In this document: positions 1-7,835 of the stretch, piece after piece
Layout of the letters: every line of letters starts with the position of its first letter
How positions within the stretch are numbered: position 1 is the stretch's first letter
DNA from: an uncultured Planctomycetaceae bacterium
GTDB taxonomy: Bacteria > Planctomycetota > Planctomycetia > Pirellulales > Pirellulaceae
NCBI GenBank assembly: GCA_903927685.1
Contig: CAIYOB010000942.1
Span: 1 to 23,519 of the forward strand
DNA: 23,519 bases
Direction: 5' to 3'
Translations under genes and position numbers: made by a program
Notes under the pieces: model-generated
What the model was told of the DNA's origin: nothing
What the model saw: only the letters and a program-made list of their open reading frames with translations
Databases searched by the model: none

Positions 1-434
1 AAGATGACTTCCTTCAGCCCGCCCAAATCTGAGGGACTGGAGTCCAGATTCTCCACCTTCCAACCCTGGCCCTCGGCGTAGCGGGAGTACATCCGGTAAA
101 GGTCCGCCGCAAAGAGCGCTGACTCCGCGCCGCCGGCTCCCGCACGGATTTCCAGGATGGTGTTCCGGCTATCCGCTGGATCAGGCGGCAACACGCCGAT
201 GAGGACTTCCCGCGCCAACCGCTGCTCCTCGGCTTCGAGCCGGGCCACTTCCTCCCGCGCCAACCCCAGGAGTTCAGGGTCGGTTTCTGTTTGGAGCAAG
301 GCCCGATTATCAGCCAACTCGGCGAGCGTCTTCACGTAAGCCTGGCCGCTGGCGGTGACTTCCTTGAGCCGGGCGTACTCGCGCGACAATTCCTGGGCGC
401 GTTGTGGTTGGTCGAAGACCTTGGGATCGCTCAA
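1..434 (-). CDS. prfA: Peptide chain release factor 1, N-terminal part (cut by window edge)
   Basis: RF1 recognises UAA and UAG stop codons on the ribosome and triggers release of the finished protein. The minus-strand frame here reads the N-terminal helical domain followed by the start of the next domain: [21 protein letters not shown], then [18 protein letters not shown] and [11 protein letters not shown]. The MYSRYAE wording fits RF1; RF2 usually reads closer to MYLRWAE. The GGQ domain and the C-terminus lie beyond the left edge. The start is a problem: the frame stays open far upstream, but no in-frame ATG exists and the roughly 15 residues of the usual first helix are not recognisable. 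I set the start at an in-frame TTG at 434. Similarity to RF1 (EVEAALSDP) begins about four residues before this, so the true start could be further upstream, or an indel may have removed it. An ATG at 452-454 lies in another frame and stops after seven codons. Confidence 0.8.
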   Translation of the reverse strand, partial: MSDPKVFDQPQRAQELSREYARLKEVTASGQAYVKTLAELADNRALLQTETDPELLGLAREEVARLEAEEQRLAREVLIGVLPPDPADSRNTILEIRAGAGGAESALFAADLYRMYSRYAEGQGWKVENLDSSPSDLGGLKEVI

Positions 435-633
435 GGCGGCTTCAACCTCGCCATTGCCGATCGGAAATGCAAGTACTGTGCCGCGTGCGGATGCGTGGGA
501 ATGAAAGCCGCGAGGCGGCGGGCGGGCAGGCTCGAAGTCAAGTCGCGGTCTCGGCTTGCGGCTGAGAGGAAGTCGGATTCGCCTCCCCTTGGGCGTGGGC
601 TTGGGCCGGGCCGCTGCAGGGTGACTGTCTCGC

Positions 634-666
634 GAGTGTCTCACGGCGCCCGCGGCTGAGACACTC
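634..666 (-). terminator. Hairpin just after the response-regulator stop codon
   Basis: A perfect 10-bp inverted repeat, GAGTGTCTCA at 634-643 and TGAGACACTC at 657-666, encloses a 13-nt GC-rich loop. It begins three bases past the stop codon of the minus-strand regulator gene, where a terminator would be expected. No T-tract follows on the minus strand, so it may act as a Rho-aided terminator, a 3' end stabiliser or simply a dispersed repeat. Nothing else is evident between here and the release-factor gene. Confidence 0.5.
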
Positions 667-669
667 CGG

Positions 670-2424
670 CTACGCTTCGTCCAGTCCCAATTCCCGCAAC
701 CGACGGTAGAAGGTAGCGCGGCTGATGCCCAGTAGGGCGGCGGCGCGCGTCCGGTTGCCCCGGGCGCGTCGCAAGGCGGCCTGCAGCCGCTCGGCGTCCG
801 CGGCAGGCGTGTCCGTGTACTCCGGGCTTTGCTGGTCCGCCAGCGGGAAGACCTGCAGCAGTTCGGGCGGCAGCTCTTCCGCCTGGACGATCGAACTGCG
901 AGTCCGAATGACGGCGTACTCCAGCGCGTTGCGGAGTTCCCGGACGTTGCCGGGCCAGGAATGCTCCAGCAGGACGGCGAGCGCATCGTCGCTGATGGCG
1001 TCCACGTATTTGCCCGTGGAGGCGGCATGGTCGGCCAGGAACGCCCGGACCAGCAGCGGCAGATCCTCGCGGCGTTCCCGGAGCGCGGGCAAACGCACGC
1101 GGGCGACTCGGATCCGATACAGCAGGTCTTGCCGGAAACGCTGCTCGGCGGCTTCGTGGGCCAAGTCTCGATGCGTCGCGGCCAACACGCGGGCATCGAT
1201 GCCCCGCGGTTGCGACTCGCCCAGTCGCAGCACGGCATGCTCCTCCAGCACGCGCAGCAAGGTCGTTTGCACGCGAGGCGGCAGGTCCCCGATTTCGTCC
1301 AGGAACAGGGTGCCGCCGTGCGCTGCCTCGAACAGTCCCGGCTGGTCGTTGACCGCGCCGGTAAACGAGCCGCGGCGGTGCCCAAACAGGAGACTGGCCG
1401 CCAGGTCTTCGCTCAGGCCGGCACAGTTCACCGCCACGAAGGGCTTGTCGCGGCGATGCCCCAAGCTGTGAATCGCCCGCGCGACCAGCTCTTTGCCGGT
1501 TCCCGTTTCGCCTTCGATCAGCACCGTGGAATCGACGCGGGCGACGTCCCGGATGACCTGGAACACCTGCCGCATGGCCGGGCTCTTGCCCAGCATGTTC
1601 GCCAAGCCGGCGCCCGCGTCCAGTTGCCGGCGGAGGTCGGCCAGCGGCGAGACGTCGTACAGGAACACGATGCGGCCTCCCGGGTGCCGCGGGTCGTCGA
1701 CCAGTTCGACCTCCAGGTTCCGCGGTCGCGGCGTGTCGGCCTCGACAACCAGCGGGAGTTTCTCGCGTTGCGACACGGGCCGCGCGGCGAGTTCCGCCAG
1801 GGCGGCCGCTTGGGCCGAGGACAAAGGCAGGAATTCCGCCAGCGGCCGGCCCTCGGCCTGGGCCTCGTTCCCGCCCGCCATGCGGCACGCGGCGGCACTG
1901 GCAAAACGGATCCGCAGTTCCGCGTCAAGCACAATCGTTCCGTGCCGCTGGGCATCCAGGATGGCCAGCAGGTTCTCGTGGCTTTCCCGCAGGACGCGGT
2001 CGACTCGGGCCTTGTACAGCGCCATCTGGATGGCCGCGTGCAGGTCGCTGGGCACGAACGGTTTCACCAGATAGCCGTAAGGCTCGACCGGCTTGGCCCG
2101 CTCCAGCGTCGCCGTATCCGAGTACGCCGTCAGGAAGATGATCGGGACGTCCCACCGCTGCCGGATCCGCTGGGCGGTTTCGATCCCGTCCAGCGATCCC
2201 GCCAAGCGGACGTCCATCAAGATCAGGTCCGGCCCGGCTGCGTCCATTTTCTCGCAAGCCTCTTCGCCGGAGACGGCCGTGTCGGCGATCTCGTACCCCA
2301 ACCGCTCGAGGCGGTGCTCCAAGTCGATGGCGACGATCTGTTCATCCTCGACGATCAACACCCGGGTGGGTCGCGCGGGCTGCGCGGAGCCGAGGCTCGG
2401 CGCTGGGCTGGTGTCAATTGTCAT
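670..2424 (-). CDS. Response regulator: REC - PAS - sigma-54 AAA+ - Fis HTH
   Basis: A 584-residue NtrC-type transcription activator, expected to drive sigma-54 promoters when phosphorylated by the adjoining kinase. The receiver domain (about 20-135) has the acidic pair E26/D27, phospho-acceptor D71 ([10 protein letters not shown]), T99 and K121 (YLVKPF). A PAS-like domain follows (about 155-265). The AAA+ domain has Walker A GETGTGKE at 305-312, a sigma-54 contact loop written GSFTGA at 352-357 rather than the usual GAFTGA, and Walker B LFLDEIG with D376/E377. A Fis-like helix-turn-helix closes the protein ([20 protein letters not shown], about 550-570). The frame is open further upstream, but ATG 2424 is chosen because it precedes the receiver domain and overlaps the kinase stop as ATGA, implying translational coupling. 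Its target genes cannot be told; I saw no clear -24/-12 promoter in the window. Confidence 0.93.
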   Translation of the reverse strand: MTIDTSPAPSLGSAQPARPTRVLIVEDEQIVAIDLEHRLERLGYEIADTAVSGEEACEKMDAAGPDLILMDVRLAGSLDGIETAQRIRQRWDVPIIFLTAYSDTATLERAKPVEPYGYLVKPFVPSDLHAAIQMALYKARVDRVLRESHENLLAILDAQRHGTIVLDAELRIRFASAAACRMAGGNEAQAEGRPLAEFLPLSSAQAAALAELAARPVSQREKLPLVVEADTPRPRNLEVELVDDPRHPGGRIVFLYDVSPLADLRRQLDAGAGLANMLGKSPAMRQVFQVIRDVARVDSTVLIEGETGTGKELVARAIHSLGHRRDKPFVAVNCAGLSEDLAASLLFGHRRGSFTGAVNDQPGLFEAAHGGTLFLDEIGDLPPRVQTTLLRVLEEHAVLRLGESQPRGIDARVLAATHRDLAHEAAEQRFRQDLLYRIRVARVRLPALRERREDLPLLVRAFLADHAASTGKYVDAISDDALAVLLEHSWPGNVRELRNALEYAVIRTRSSIVQAEELPPELLQVFPLADQQSPEYTDTPAADAERLQAALRRARGNRTRAAALLGISRATFYRRLRELGLDEA

Positions 2425-4310
2425 GGTTCCTGCGCGTCCTTTCTGCTGGGGCCTACGGCGGTCCGCGGCGGCGATTCCGGGGCGGCCGGGGCGGCGAAGC
2501 GGAGCGTGAACACGGCGCCTGCCTCGGGCTGGAGTTCGAGCCGCCCGCGGATCTGCCGCGTCAGGGCCTGGACCACCTTCAATCCCAGCGTTCCCGGCTT
2601 GCCCGTCAGCAATCCGGCGGGCAGCCCCACCCCGTCGTCGGCGACCGTCAGGATGTAGCCATCGGCCAACTCGCGGAACGCGATCCGGATCGCGCCCGAA
2701 CGCCCCGCGGGGAAGGCATGTTCCAAGGCGTTGGCCACCAGTTCGTTGACGATCATGCCGCAGGGGATGGCCACATCCAGCGGCAATTGACACGGCGCGA
2801 GTTCAAAGTCCAAGCGGACCCGAGCGGCGGCCGTTCCCGGCCCCTGGGCGAGCCGTTCGACCAGTTCCCGGACGTAGGCGGCGAAGTCGACCTGGGAGAG
2901 ATCCTCGGAACGATACAGCTGTTCGTGAACCAACGCCAGCGAGCGCACGCGGCCTTGACTCTCCTGGAACAGGCGGATCGTCCGCGGATCGCTCAGTTCC
3001 TGGGCCTGCAGTTCCAGTAAGCTCGAGATCACCTGCAGGTTGTTCTTGACGCGATGGTGGAGTTCCTTGAGCAGCAATTCCTTTTCCCGCAGCGAGTCCA
3101 GCAGACGCTGTTCCGTGTCCTTTTGCCGCGAGATGTTCGACGCCACGCAGACGGCGCCCTCCAGACGCCCCTGGTCGTCGCGGATCGGGGCGACCGAACA
3201 TAGGACCGGAATCAGCCCTTGGCTGCGGCTGTGCATCACACTCTCCACTCCGTCCGCCCAGACCCAGGAAGACAGGGGCTCGCGGGGAACGCCTTCGGCG
3301 CGGAACAACTCCCAAAGCGGGCGTCCGATCAGATCCAGCGGATCGCAGCCCAGTTCCCCGCAGGCCGCCGGATTCAGGCGGCAGATCCGCGCCTCGGCGT
3401 CCGTGACAATCAGCATGTCGCGCATCGAACGCAGGATATTCTCCAGGTAGCTGCGGGACACCGTGCGTTCCTGCAAGTCGGCGGCCATCTGGTTAAGGGC
3501 CTGGCCCAGGATCCCGATTTCGTCGTGGCTGCCGACCGGGACGCGCGTGTCCAAGCGGCCGCGGCCTACGTCCTGGGCGGCTCGCCGGAGCATGCCCAGC
3601 GGCCGCCCGATGGACCGCGACAGGCCCAGCCCGATCAGCACGGCACTGGCGGCGGCCGCCAAGGTCAGCAGACTGCGCTGCGTGTCCGCCTTGGCGAGCG
3701 ATCGTTCGACACCGTTGATCGCTTCCGTCAGTTCGCGTTCCGACCGATCCCGCTGGGCGCTCAGCAGGGGCAGGAGTTCGCGTTCAAACTGCCGCCACAG
3801 GACGTTTTCGAGGAACTCGTCGGCGCGCTCCGCGTCCGCCTCGGCCATCCGCTGCACCTCGCCGAGCAATCGCTGGTGCGCCAGCCACTTCTCCTGCAGT
3901 TGCGAAACCACCGACGGGTTCCCGGGCCGGGCCGCCGCTGGGCCAGCGACGCCTTGCTGAGCCTCCCAACGAGCGTGCGATTCGACGGCTTGCCGAACCC
4001 GCTCCAGTCCCTGGTCGACCCGCGCCCGCTGCTCGTCCAGTCGGCCTGGGCGGCTTGGAACCGCAGGAGCCGCTTCGCCCGTGCTCGCCGGCTGGCGTTG
4101 GACCGCCACCCATTGGTGAGCGGCCAATTGGATGGCGTACAAGGCCGCGGTGGTCTGCGCCGCTCCGGCAATTCGCGGGACGGCGCTCTCTTTCAGGCGT
4201 CCGATCTGCCCCCGCACCTCGTCCGTCGTGCGTTGGGCCAGATAGCCCGCAGCGCCGACCAGCGAGGCGATGGCCAGAAAGGCCGCCGTCAACTTGAGAC
4301 TAATCCTCAT
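2421..4310 (-). CDS. Membrane sensor histidine kinase: HAMP - PAS - HisKA_2 - HATPase
   Basis: A 629-residue inner-membrane sensor kinase that should phosphorylate the regulator encoded directly downstream. Residues about 7-25 form the first membrane segment. A mostly helical, Ala/Gln/Arg-rich sensor region of about 190 residues follows, then a second membrane segment near 213-233, a HAMP linker (RPLGMLRRAAQDVGRGRLDT) and a PAS domain (about 290-400). The phosphoacceptor region LLKELHHRVKNNLQ places the histidine pair at 418-419 and is of the HisKA_2 type, often seen in HWE-like and cytosolic light or redox kinases rather than classic HisKA. The ATPase domain shows NELVANALEHAFP, DDGVGLP and a short GLKVVQAL lid. 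The start at 4310 is preceded by a GGAAGGTGG purine stretch about six bases away. The four-base overlap with the regulator marks a two-gene operon. The ligand is unknown; the sensor region has no family I recognise. Confidence 0.93.
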   Translation of the reverse strand: MRISLKLTAAFLAIASLVGAAGYLAQRTTDEVRGQIGRLKESAVPRIAGAAQTTAALYAIQLAAHQWVAVQRQPASTGEAAPAVPSRPGRLDEQRARVDQGLERVRQAVESHARWEAQQGVAGPAAARPGNPSVVSQLQEKWLAHQRLLGEVQRMAEADAERADEFLENVLWRQFERELLPLLSAQRDRSERELTEAINGVERSLAKADTQRSLLTLAAAASAVLIGLGLSRSIGRPLGMLRRAAQDVGRGRLDTRVPVGSHDEIGILGQALNQMAADLQERTVSRSYLENILRSMRDMLIVTDAEARICRLNPAACGELGCDPLDLIGRPLWELFRAEGVPREPLSSWVWADGVESVMHSRSQGLIPVLCSVAPIRDDQGRLEGAVCVASNISRQKDTEQRLLDSLREKELLLKELHHRVKNNLQVISSLLELQAQELSDPRTIRLFQESQGRVRSLALVHEQLYRSEDLSQVDFAAYVRELVERLAQGPGTAAARVRLDFELAPCQLPLDVAIPCGMIVNELVANALEHAFPAGRSGAIRIAFRELADGYILTVADDGVGLPAGLLTGKPGTLGLKVVQALTRQIRGRLELQPEAGAVFTLRFAAPAAPESPPRTAVGPSRKDAQEP

Positions 4311-4437
4311 CGGGTTCCACCTTCCGCCAGCAGCCGGTTGAATTGGGCATACCGCTTGCCCTCATCGCTGGAGGGTATTGTAGAGCCCCCGCCGCCGTTC
4401 GTCAGCCATAAAAGCTGGCGACGCGGTGCGTTTCCGC

Positions 4438-4467
4438 TTGGTCATCCGCCGATCCGGATGTTAGAGT
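4438..4467 (+). promoter_or_regulatory. Possible sigma-70-type promoter for the prepilin gene
   Basis: TTGGTC at 4438-4443 and TAGAGT at 4462-4467 are spaced by 18 bases and lie about 100 bases before the GTG start of the DUF1559 gene, in the spacer shared with the divergent kinase gene. Both boxes match the consensus only partly, so this is a weak prediction. Confidence 0.25.
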
Positions 4468-4518
4468 ATACCGGCTTTCATCATCCTGGCTGTTTGCATT
4501 CCGTAGTTGAGACGCTCA

Positions 4519-4538
4519 CGGTGTGTCGTGAGACACCG
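4519..4538 (+). other. Small hairpin in the leader of the prepilin gene
   Basis: CGGTGT at 4519-4524 pairs with ACACCG at 4533-4538, and TC/GA continue the stem after one mismatch. It sits about 20 bases before the GAGGA ribosome-binding site (4557-4561) of the prepilin gene. It shares the 10-mer CGTGAGACAC with the complement of the hairpin at 634-666, so it may be a fragment of the same dispersed repeat. Confidence 0.3.
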
Positions 4539-4569
4539 CTGGGGCGCCTTGCGAACGAGGAACATCGCA

Positions 4570-5526
4570 GTGCCGACCAGATCGCCACAAGGGTTTACGC
4601 TGGTCGAACTGTTGGTCGTGTTGGCCATTGTGGCCATCCTGGCGGCCCTGCTGCTGCCGGCCGTCCAAGCCGCGCGGGAGGCCGCTCGGCGTGTCCAGTG
4701 CACCAATCACGTGCGGCAGATCGGCGTAGCCCTGCAGACTCACCACGACGCCTTTCAACGGCTACCACCCGGCTGGAACGCCTGGCCGCCCAACGACGAG
4801 CCGGGCTGGGGCTGGGCGTCGATGCTGTTGTCGTTCACCGAGCAAGAGAACTTGCTGAACGGCTCCGGCGTCGGGGCTCACGTCGGCGGTCCTGAAGGGC
4901 AGGGCGGCTGGGGGCCGGGAGGCCCGGGCGGCCCCGGTGGTCCCGGCGGCCCGGGCGGAGCGGCGAACTTTCAAATCGGGCATGCCAGCAACAAGGTGCT
5001 TCGCGAATCTCCGCTGCCCGCCTTTCTCTGCCCGTCCGATCCGTCCGAGAAGGTCTTCACGCTGTATCAGGCCGGTCCGGGCGGTGGAGGCGGGCCGGGC
5101 GGTGGTGGTCCCGGCGCGTCACCCTTGTTCGACGTGGCCCGGGCGAACTACGTCGGCGTGTTCGGAAGCGGAGATATCGAGGCGACGCCCGCGGCCGGAC
5201 TCGGCTGCTTCTATCAGAACAGCCAGGTGCGATTCGGAGAAATTCTGGATGGGCTGAGCCATACGTTGCTGGTCGGCGAGCACGGCTCCCGCGGCGATTT
5301 CGCCACTTGGGTCGGAGCCGTTCCCGGCGCGCATCGCAGCACGGTGCGAGTAGTCAACGCCGCGAGCCGGGTACCGAATCACGTGCCCAGCGACTTGGCC
5401 GACTTCAGCAGCTTTCATCCCGGCGGCGCCAATTTCGTGTCATGCGACGGCTCGGTCCGGATGATCAGCGACGAGATCGACCCGGCTGTGTTTCAAGCTC
5501 TGGCCACTCGGGCGGGCGGCGACTAG
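4570..5526 (+). CDS. DUF1559-family prepilin-like protein (type IV pilin-type N-terminus)
   Basis: A 318-residue member of the DUF1559 family, which is heavily expanded in planctomycetes. These proteins have a prepilin leader and are thought to be exported by a type II/IV pilin machinery; their roles are mostly unknown. The leader is short (PTRSPQG) and is followed by [20 protein letters not shown], with the conserved Glu at position +5 after the G/F cleavage site. The family signature continues ([13 protein letters not shown]), and the C-terminus has the typical [16 protein letters not shown] block. Two Gly/Pro-rich insertions (near residues 112-130 and 180-195) are made of [12 protein letters not shown] repeats and look like disordered loops. 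GTG at 4570 is preferred over the upstream ATG at 4507 because GAGGA lies eight bases before it and because it gives a normal-length leader. Confidence 0.93.
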   Translation: MPTRSPQGFTLVELLVVLAIVAILAALLLPAVQAAREAARRVQCTNHVRQIGVALQTHHDAFQRLPPGWNAWPPNDEPGWGWASMLLSFTEQENLLNGSGVGAHVGGPEGQGGWGPGGPGGPGGPGGPGGAANFQIGHASNKVLRESPLPAFLCPSDPSEKVFTLYQAGPGGGGGPGGGGPGASPLFDVARANYVGVFGSGDIEATPAAGLGCFYQNSQVRFGEILDGLSHTLLVGEHGSRGDFATWVGAVPGAHRSTVRVVNAASRVPNHVPSDLADFSSFHPGGANFVSCDGSVRMISDEIDPAVFQALATRAGGD

Positions 5527-5529
5527 CAG

Positions 5530-6066
5530 TCAGCGTTTTCCGGCTCGTCCCGGCAGCAGGAGCGAGGCGGCGGCACCGCCGATCCCGGCGGCCAACAGGA
5601 CGGCGCCGACAAGGAATACCAAGCGCACGTGGCGCAGATAAGCCTGGTACACGGCTTGGGGAGGTTCCATGTATTGGCCCAGTCCCTGGCTGCGCATCTC
5701 CGACCAAAGGTCCCAGGCTTGGGGCGCGGCGAGTCCGTCAACCACCGCCACAGCCGCCTCGATGTCCTGCGGGGTGGGGCTCAGTGGCGGCGACGAGGCC
5801 AGCCAGCCGGTCGCGGCCGCACCGGCGACGAGGCTGCCCAGGACGGCGAGCACCACTCCGGCCGCGAACAGCAGCCCGCGGCCCCGATCCCAGGATTGCC
5901 GTCGCGACTTGGACGGGACCTCGGCGGCCGGTTCCAAGGCGCGAATCGCCCGCAGCGACGGGACTTCAGTCGCAGCGCCACAGTCGCACGCCACCTGTTG
6001 GCCGGCCTGACTGACGTCGATCAACAGTGCCCGACCACACCGCTGACAGGGAAGCTGATACTTCAT
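5530..6066 (-). CDS. Small zinc-ribbon membrane protein
   Basis: A 178-residue protein of unknown function. The N-terminus has a compact zinc ribbon with Cys at 7, 10, 27 and 29 (LPCQRCG and ACDCG), in a layout common in planctomycete proteins where such a ribbon precedes a membrane region. Two hydrophobic helices follow, about 64-89 and 147-171, separated by a roughly 55-residue loop rich in Ala, Pro and Gln. A GGAG motif lies nine bases before the ATG. It follows the YTV-repeat gene on the same strand after only 32 bases, so the two are probably co-transcribed. Its stop is three bases from that of the convergent prepilin gene, leaving no room for separate terminators. No enzyme function can be assigned. 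Confidence 0.75.
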   Translation of the reverse strand: MKYQLPCQRCGRALLIDVSQAGQQVACDCGAATEVPSLRAIRALEPAAEVPSKSRRQSWDRGRGLLFAAGVVLAVLGSLVAGAAATGWLASSPPLSPTPQDIEAAVAVVDGLAAPQAWDLWSEMRSQGLGQYMEPPQAVYQAYLRHVRLVFLVGAVLLAAGIGGAAASLLLPGRAGKR

Positions 6067-6098
6067 TGATGATTGCTCCGCACAACCCTGCCGTGGCG

Positions 6099-7601
6099 TC
6101 AGGCTGCTTTTTCCGGCGTGGGGCGGGCGGTTTCGTCCTGCGGCTGAGGCGCGGGATCCAACTTCAGATCCTTCAGTTGCAGGGCCGGCTTGCCGGTCGA
6201 GTCCGAGTCCTTCGGTTCCGCAGCGGGCTTGTCGGATTCGCCCGGCTTGGGTGCGGCCACAGCGTCCTTGGGCGGCTCCGCCTGTTCCGGTTCAGCAGTT
6301 GATTGGGCGTTGTCTTTGGCCTCCGCTTTGTCCTTCAGCACCGACTTGTTCGCCGGCTCTGCGTCCGTCGGCACGCGTTGCCGGACGGTCGGCTCGCTGG
6401 ACGGGGCCGGAGGTGCGGGCGGAGCGGCGGACGGAGCTGGGTAGTAGTAGGTGGTCGTGGGCGCGTCCGAGCAGCACGCATCCGCGGGGACCCGCATCAC
6501 GACGGTGCGCGGGACGCACTGCTGGCTCTCGTATGCTTTCCAAGTCGCGACGGTGCGGGGCTCCCGCACGGTCTGATTCTCCGTGACCCATTTGCAGACC
6601 TGCACCGGCACCCGATCGGTCCGCTCTTCGTAGACGACCCGCTGGGTGGTCACGGGCACTTTGCGAACCATTTCCTGCTCGACCCAGCGGCAGGTCTTGA
6701 CCGGAATCTTGTAGTCGATGCGTTCGACAACCTGCTTCTGCACGGTGACCGGGATCTGGCGGACTTCCTCGGTCTGTTCCACGCGGCAGACCTTAACCGG
6801 GATCTTTTCCACGACCACTTCGTCGACATAACGCGTGACCTGTATGGGCCGCTTCTCGGTCACCACTCGAGCTACGTAGGACGTTTCCGGACGCTGCATG
6901 GCAACGACGTTCGGGACGTATTGTTGCTGGACGGCGTACGTCCCGGGCGTCGCGGACGGAACCCAGTACAAGCCCGCGCGCCGCCAGTAGTTCACGCCGG
7001 TCAGCGGATCGACGGCATAGCCGCCGGGCAACCACTGCAGTCGGTTCCGCTCGCGGCCTGGGACGTAAACCGTGCTGTTCTGATAGCCGCCCTGGTCCAC
7101 GTACTCGGTGCGCATCGTGGTGACCGGATCGTAGGTCGTATAGTTGTAGTCTTGCAGGACGGTGTCGGTGACGGCCTTGCGAACGACTCGCTGCTGGTCC
7201 TGATACGTCTCTTCCCACACAGGCCGCTGGACCGTGTAGCGCTGTTCGCGCATCTCGGTTTCGCTGACGTACCGCACCTGATCGTAGCTGCAGTCACGCG
7301 TGGTCTCCTCCCAGACGGGACGCATCACCGTGTACCGCTCCTCGCGTTCGCTGGTCTCGGTGACCGGTTTGGCAACCGTATACCGCTGTTCGCGGTACTC
7401 CGTCTCCCAAACCGGCCGTTGAACCGTGACTTGCCGTTCTTCAAAGACGGTTTCGTACTCCAGGCGGTACGTGGTGACCGGCTGATAGTCGTAAACGGTC
7501 TTGTAAGTCGCCCGGTATGCCGGCTCGCAACACGTCTGGGCAGACGCCGTGACCGCGACCAGCAGGCCCGTTATCGTCAAGGGAATCATGCGAATCATCA
7601 T
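6099..7601 (-). CDS. Secreted YTV-repeat protein
   Basis: A 500-residue exported protein built from repeats with the YTV motif known from planctomycete proteins; function unknown, probably structural at the cell surface. A signal peptide covers residues 1-21 (TITGLLVAVTASA). The first half carries degenerate units of about 22-30 residues with REQRYTVAKPV, REERYTVMRPVWEET and REQRYTVQRPVWEET. The middle (about 185-230) is a Tyr/Trp/Gly-rich module (WLPGGYAVDPLTGVNYWRR). The next part (245-370) alternates short basic and hydrophobic strands such as VVVEKIPVKVCR and EMVRKVPVTTQR, a second repeat type with Cys every 30 or so residues. The last 120 residues are Pro/Ala/Lys/Glu-rich and probably disordered. 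An upstream ATG would add 27 residues, but the ATG at 7601 has GGAGG eight bases before it and starts directly at the signal peptide. Confidence 0.85.
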   Translation of the reverse strand: MMIRMIPLTITGLLVAVTASAQTCCEPAYRATYKTVYDYQPVTTYRLEYETVFEERQVTVQRPVWETEYREQRYTVAKPVTETSEREERYTVMRPVWEETTRDCSYDQVRYVSETEMREQRYTVQRPVWEETYQDQQRVVRKAVTDTVLQDYNYTTYDPVTTMRTEYVDQGGYQNSTVYVPGRERNRLQWLPGGYAVDPLTGVNYWRRAGLYWVPSATPGTYAVQQQYVPNVVAMQRPETSYVARVVTEKRPIQVTRYVDEVVVEKIPVKVCRVEQTEEVRQIPVTVQKQVVERIDYKIPVKTCRWVEQEMVRKVPVTTQRVVYEERTDRVPVQVCKWVTENQTVREPRTVATWKAYESQQCVPRTVVMRVPADACCSDAPTTTYYYPAPSAAPPAPPAPSSEPTVRQRVPTDAEPANKSVLKDKAEAKDNAQSTAEPEQAEPPKDAVAAPKPGESDKPAAEPKDSDSTGKPALQLKDLKLDPAPQPQDETARPTPEKAA

Positions 7602-7648
7602 TTCACTCGCCTCCGGCGTTCGCGTTCGAAAATCGAATGATCTGATCT

Positions 7649-7679
7649 CTAGTAGGCTAGAAAGCTTAAAGAATTTCAA
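7649..7679 (-). promoter_or_regulatory. Possible promoter for the YTV-repeat gene
   Basis: On the minus strand TTGAAA (7679-7674) is a good -35 match, but the -10 region is poor: TACTAG (7654-7649) at 19 bases or CCTACT at 17. The short AT-rich stretch stands out from its GC-rich surroundings and lies about 50 bases before the gene start. Confidence 0.3.
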
Positions 7680-7690
7680 CACCCTGCACC

Positions 7691-7758
7691 CCGAAAATTC
7701 TCACATTGATCGTTCCGAGGACAACGGGTAACGATCAGGTAATCTCGGGAATTTTCGG
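7691..7758. repeat. Nested inverted repeat in a divergent promoter region
   Basis: Two perfect inverted repeats are nested in the spacer between the YTV gene and the lipoate-ligase-like gene. The outer arms are CCGAAAATTC (7691-7700) and GAATTTTCGG (7749-7758). The inner arms are TGATCGTT (7707-7714) and AACGATCA (7730-7737), with CCG/CGG pairing again near the tip (7715-7717 and 7725-7727). As DNA it could hold two operators; as RNA it could fold into a long interrupted stem in the leader of the plus-strand gene. No known riboswitch is recognised. Confidence 0.6.
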
Positions 7759-7835
7759 AAAACGACTCAAGTCCCGCAAACGGCTGACGGCAAGGCCTGG
7801 GCGAATGGCTAAGATACTGGCAAGGCTGGGAATCC

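Noticed and set aside
432..454. prfB-like programmed frameshift at CCT TGA after the ATG at 452-454
   Set aside because: The shift needed would be -1, not the +1 of prfB; there is no CTT TGA C site, and the protein is RF1, not RF2.
641..1888. 415-codon minus-strand frame within the regulator
   Set aside because: Arg/Gly/Pro/Ala-rich translation typical of an out-of-frame reading of a GC-rich gene.
829..2658. Long plus-strand open frame opposite the response regulator and kinase end
   Set aside because: The opposite strand carries clear REC, AAA+ and HTH motifs; this frame has no recognisable domain and is a GC-rich shadow.
6303..7640. Long plus-strand frame opposite the YTV gene
   Set aside because: His/Arg/Leu-rich shadow; the YTV repeats and signal peptide on the minus strand are decisive.
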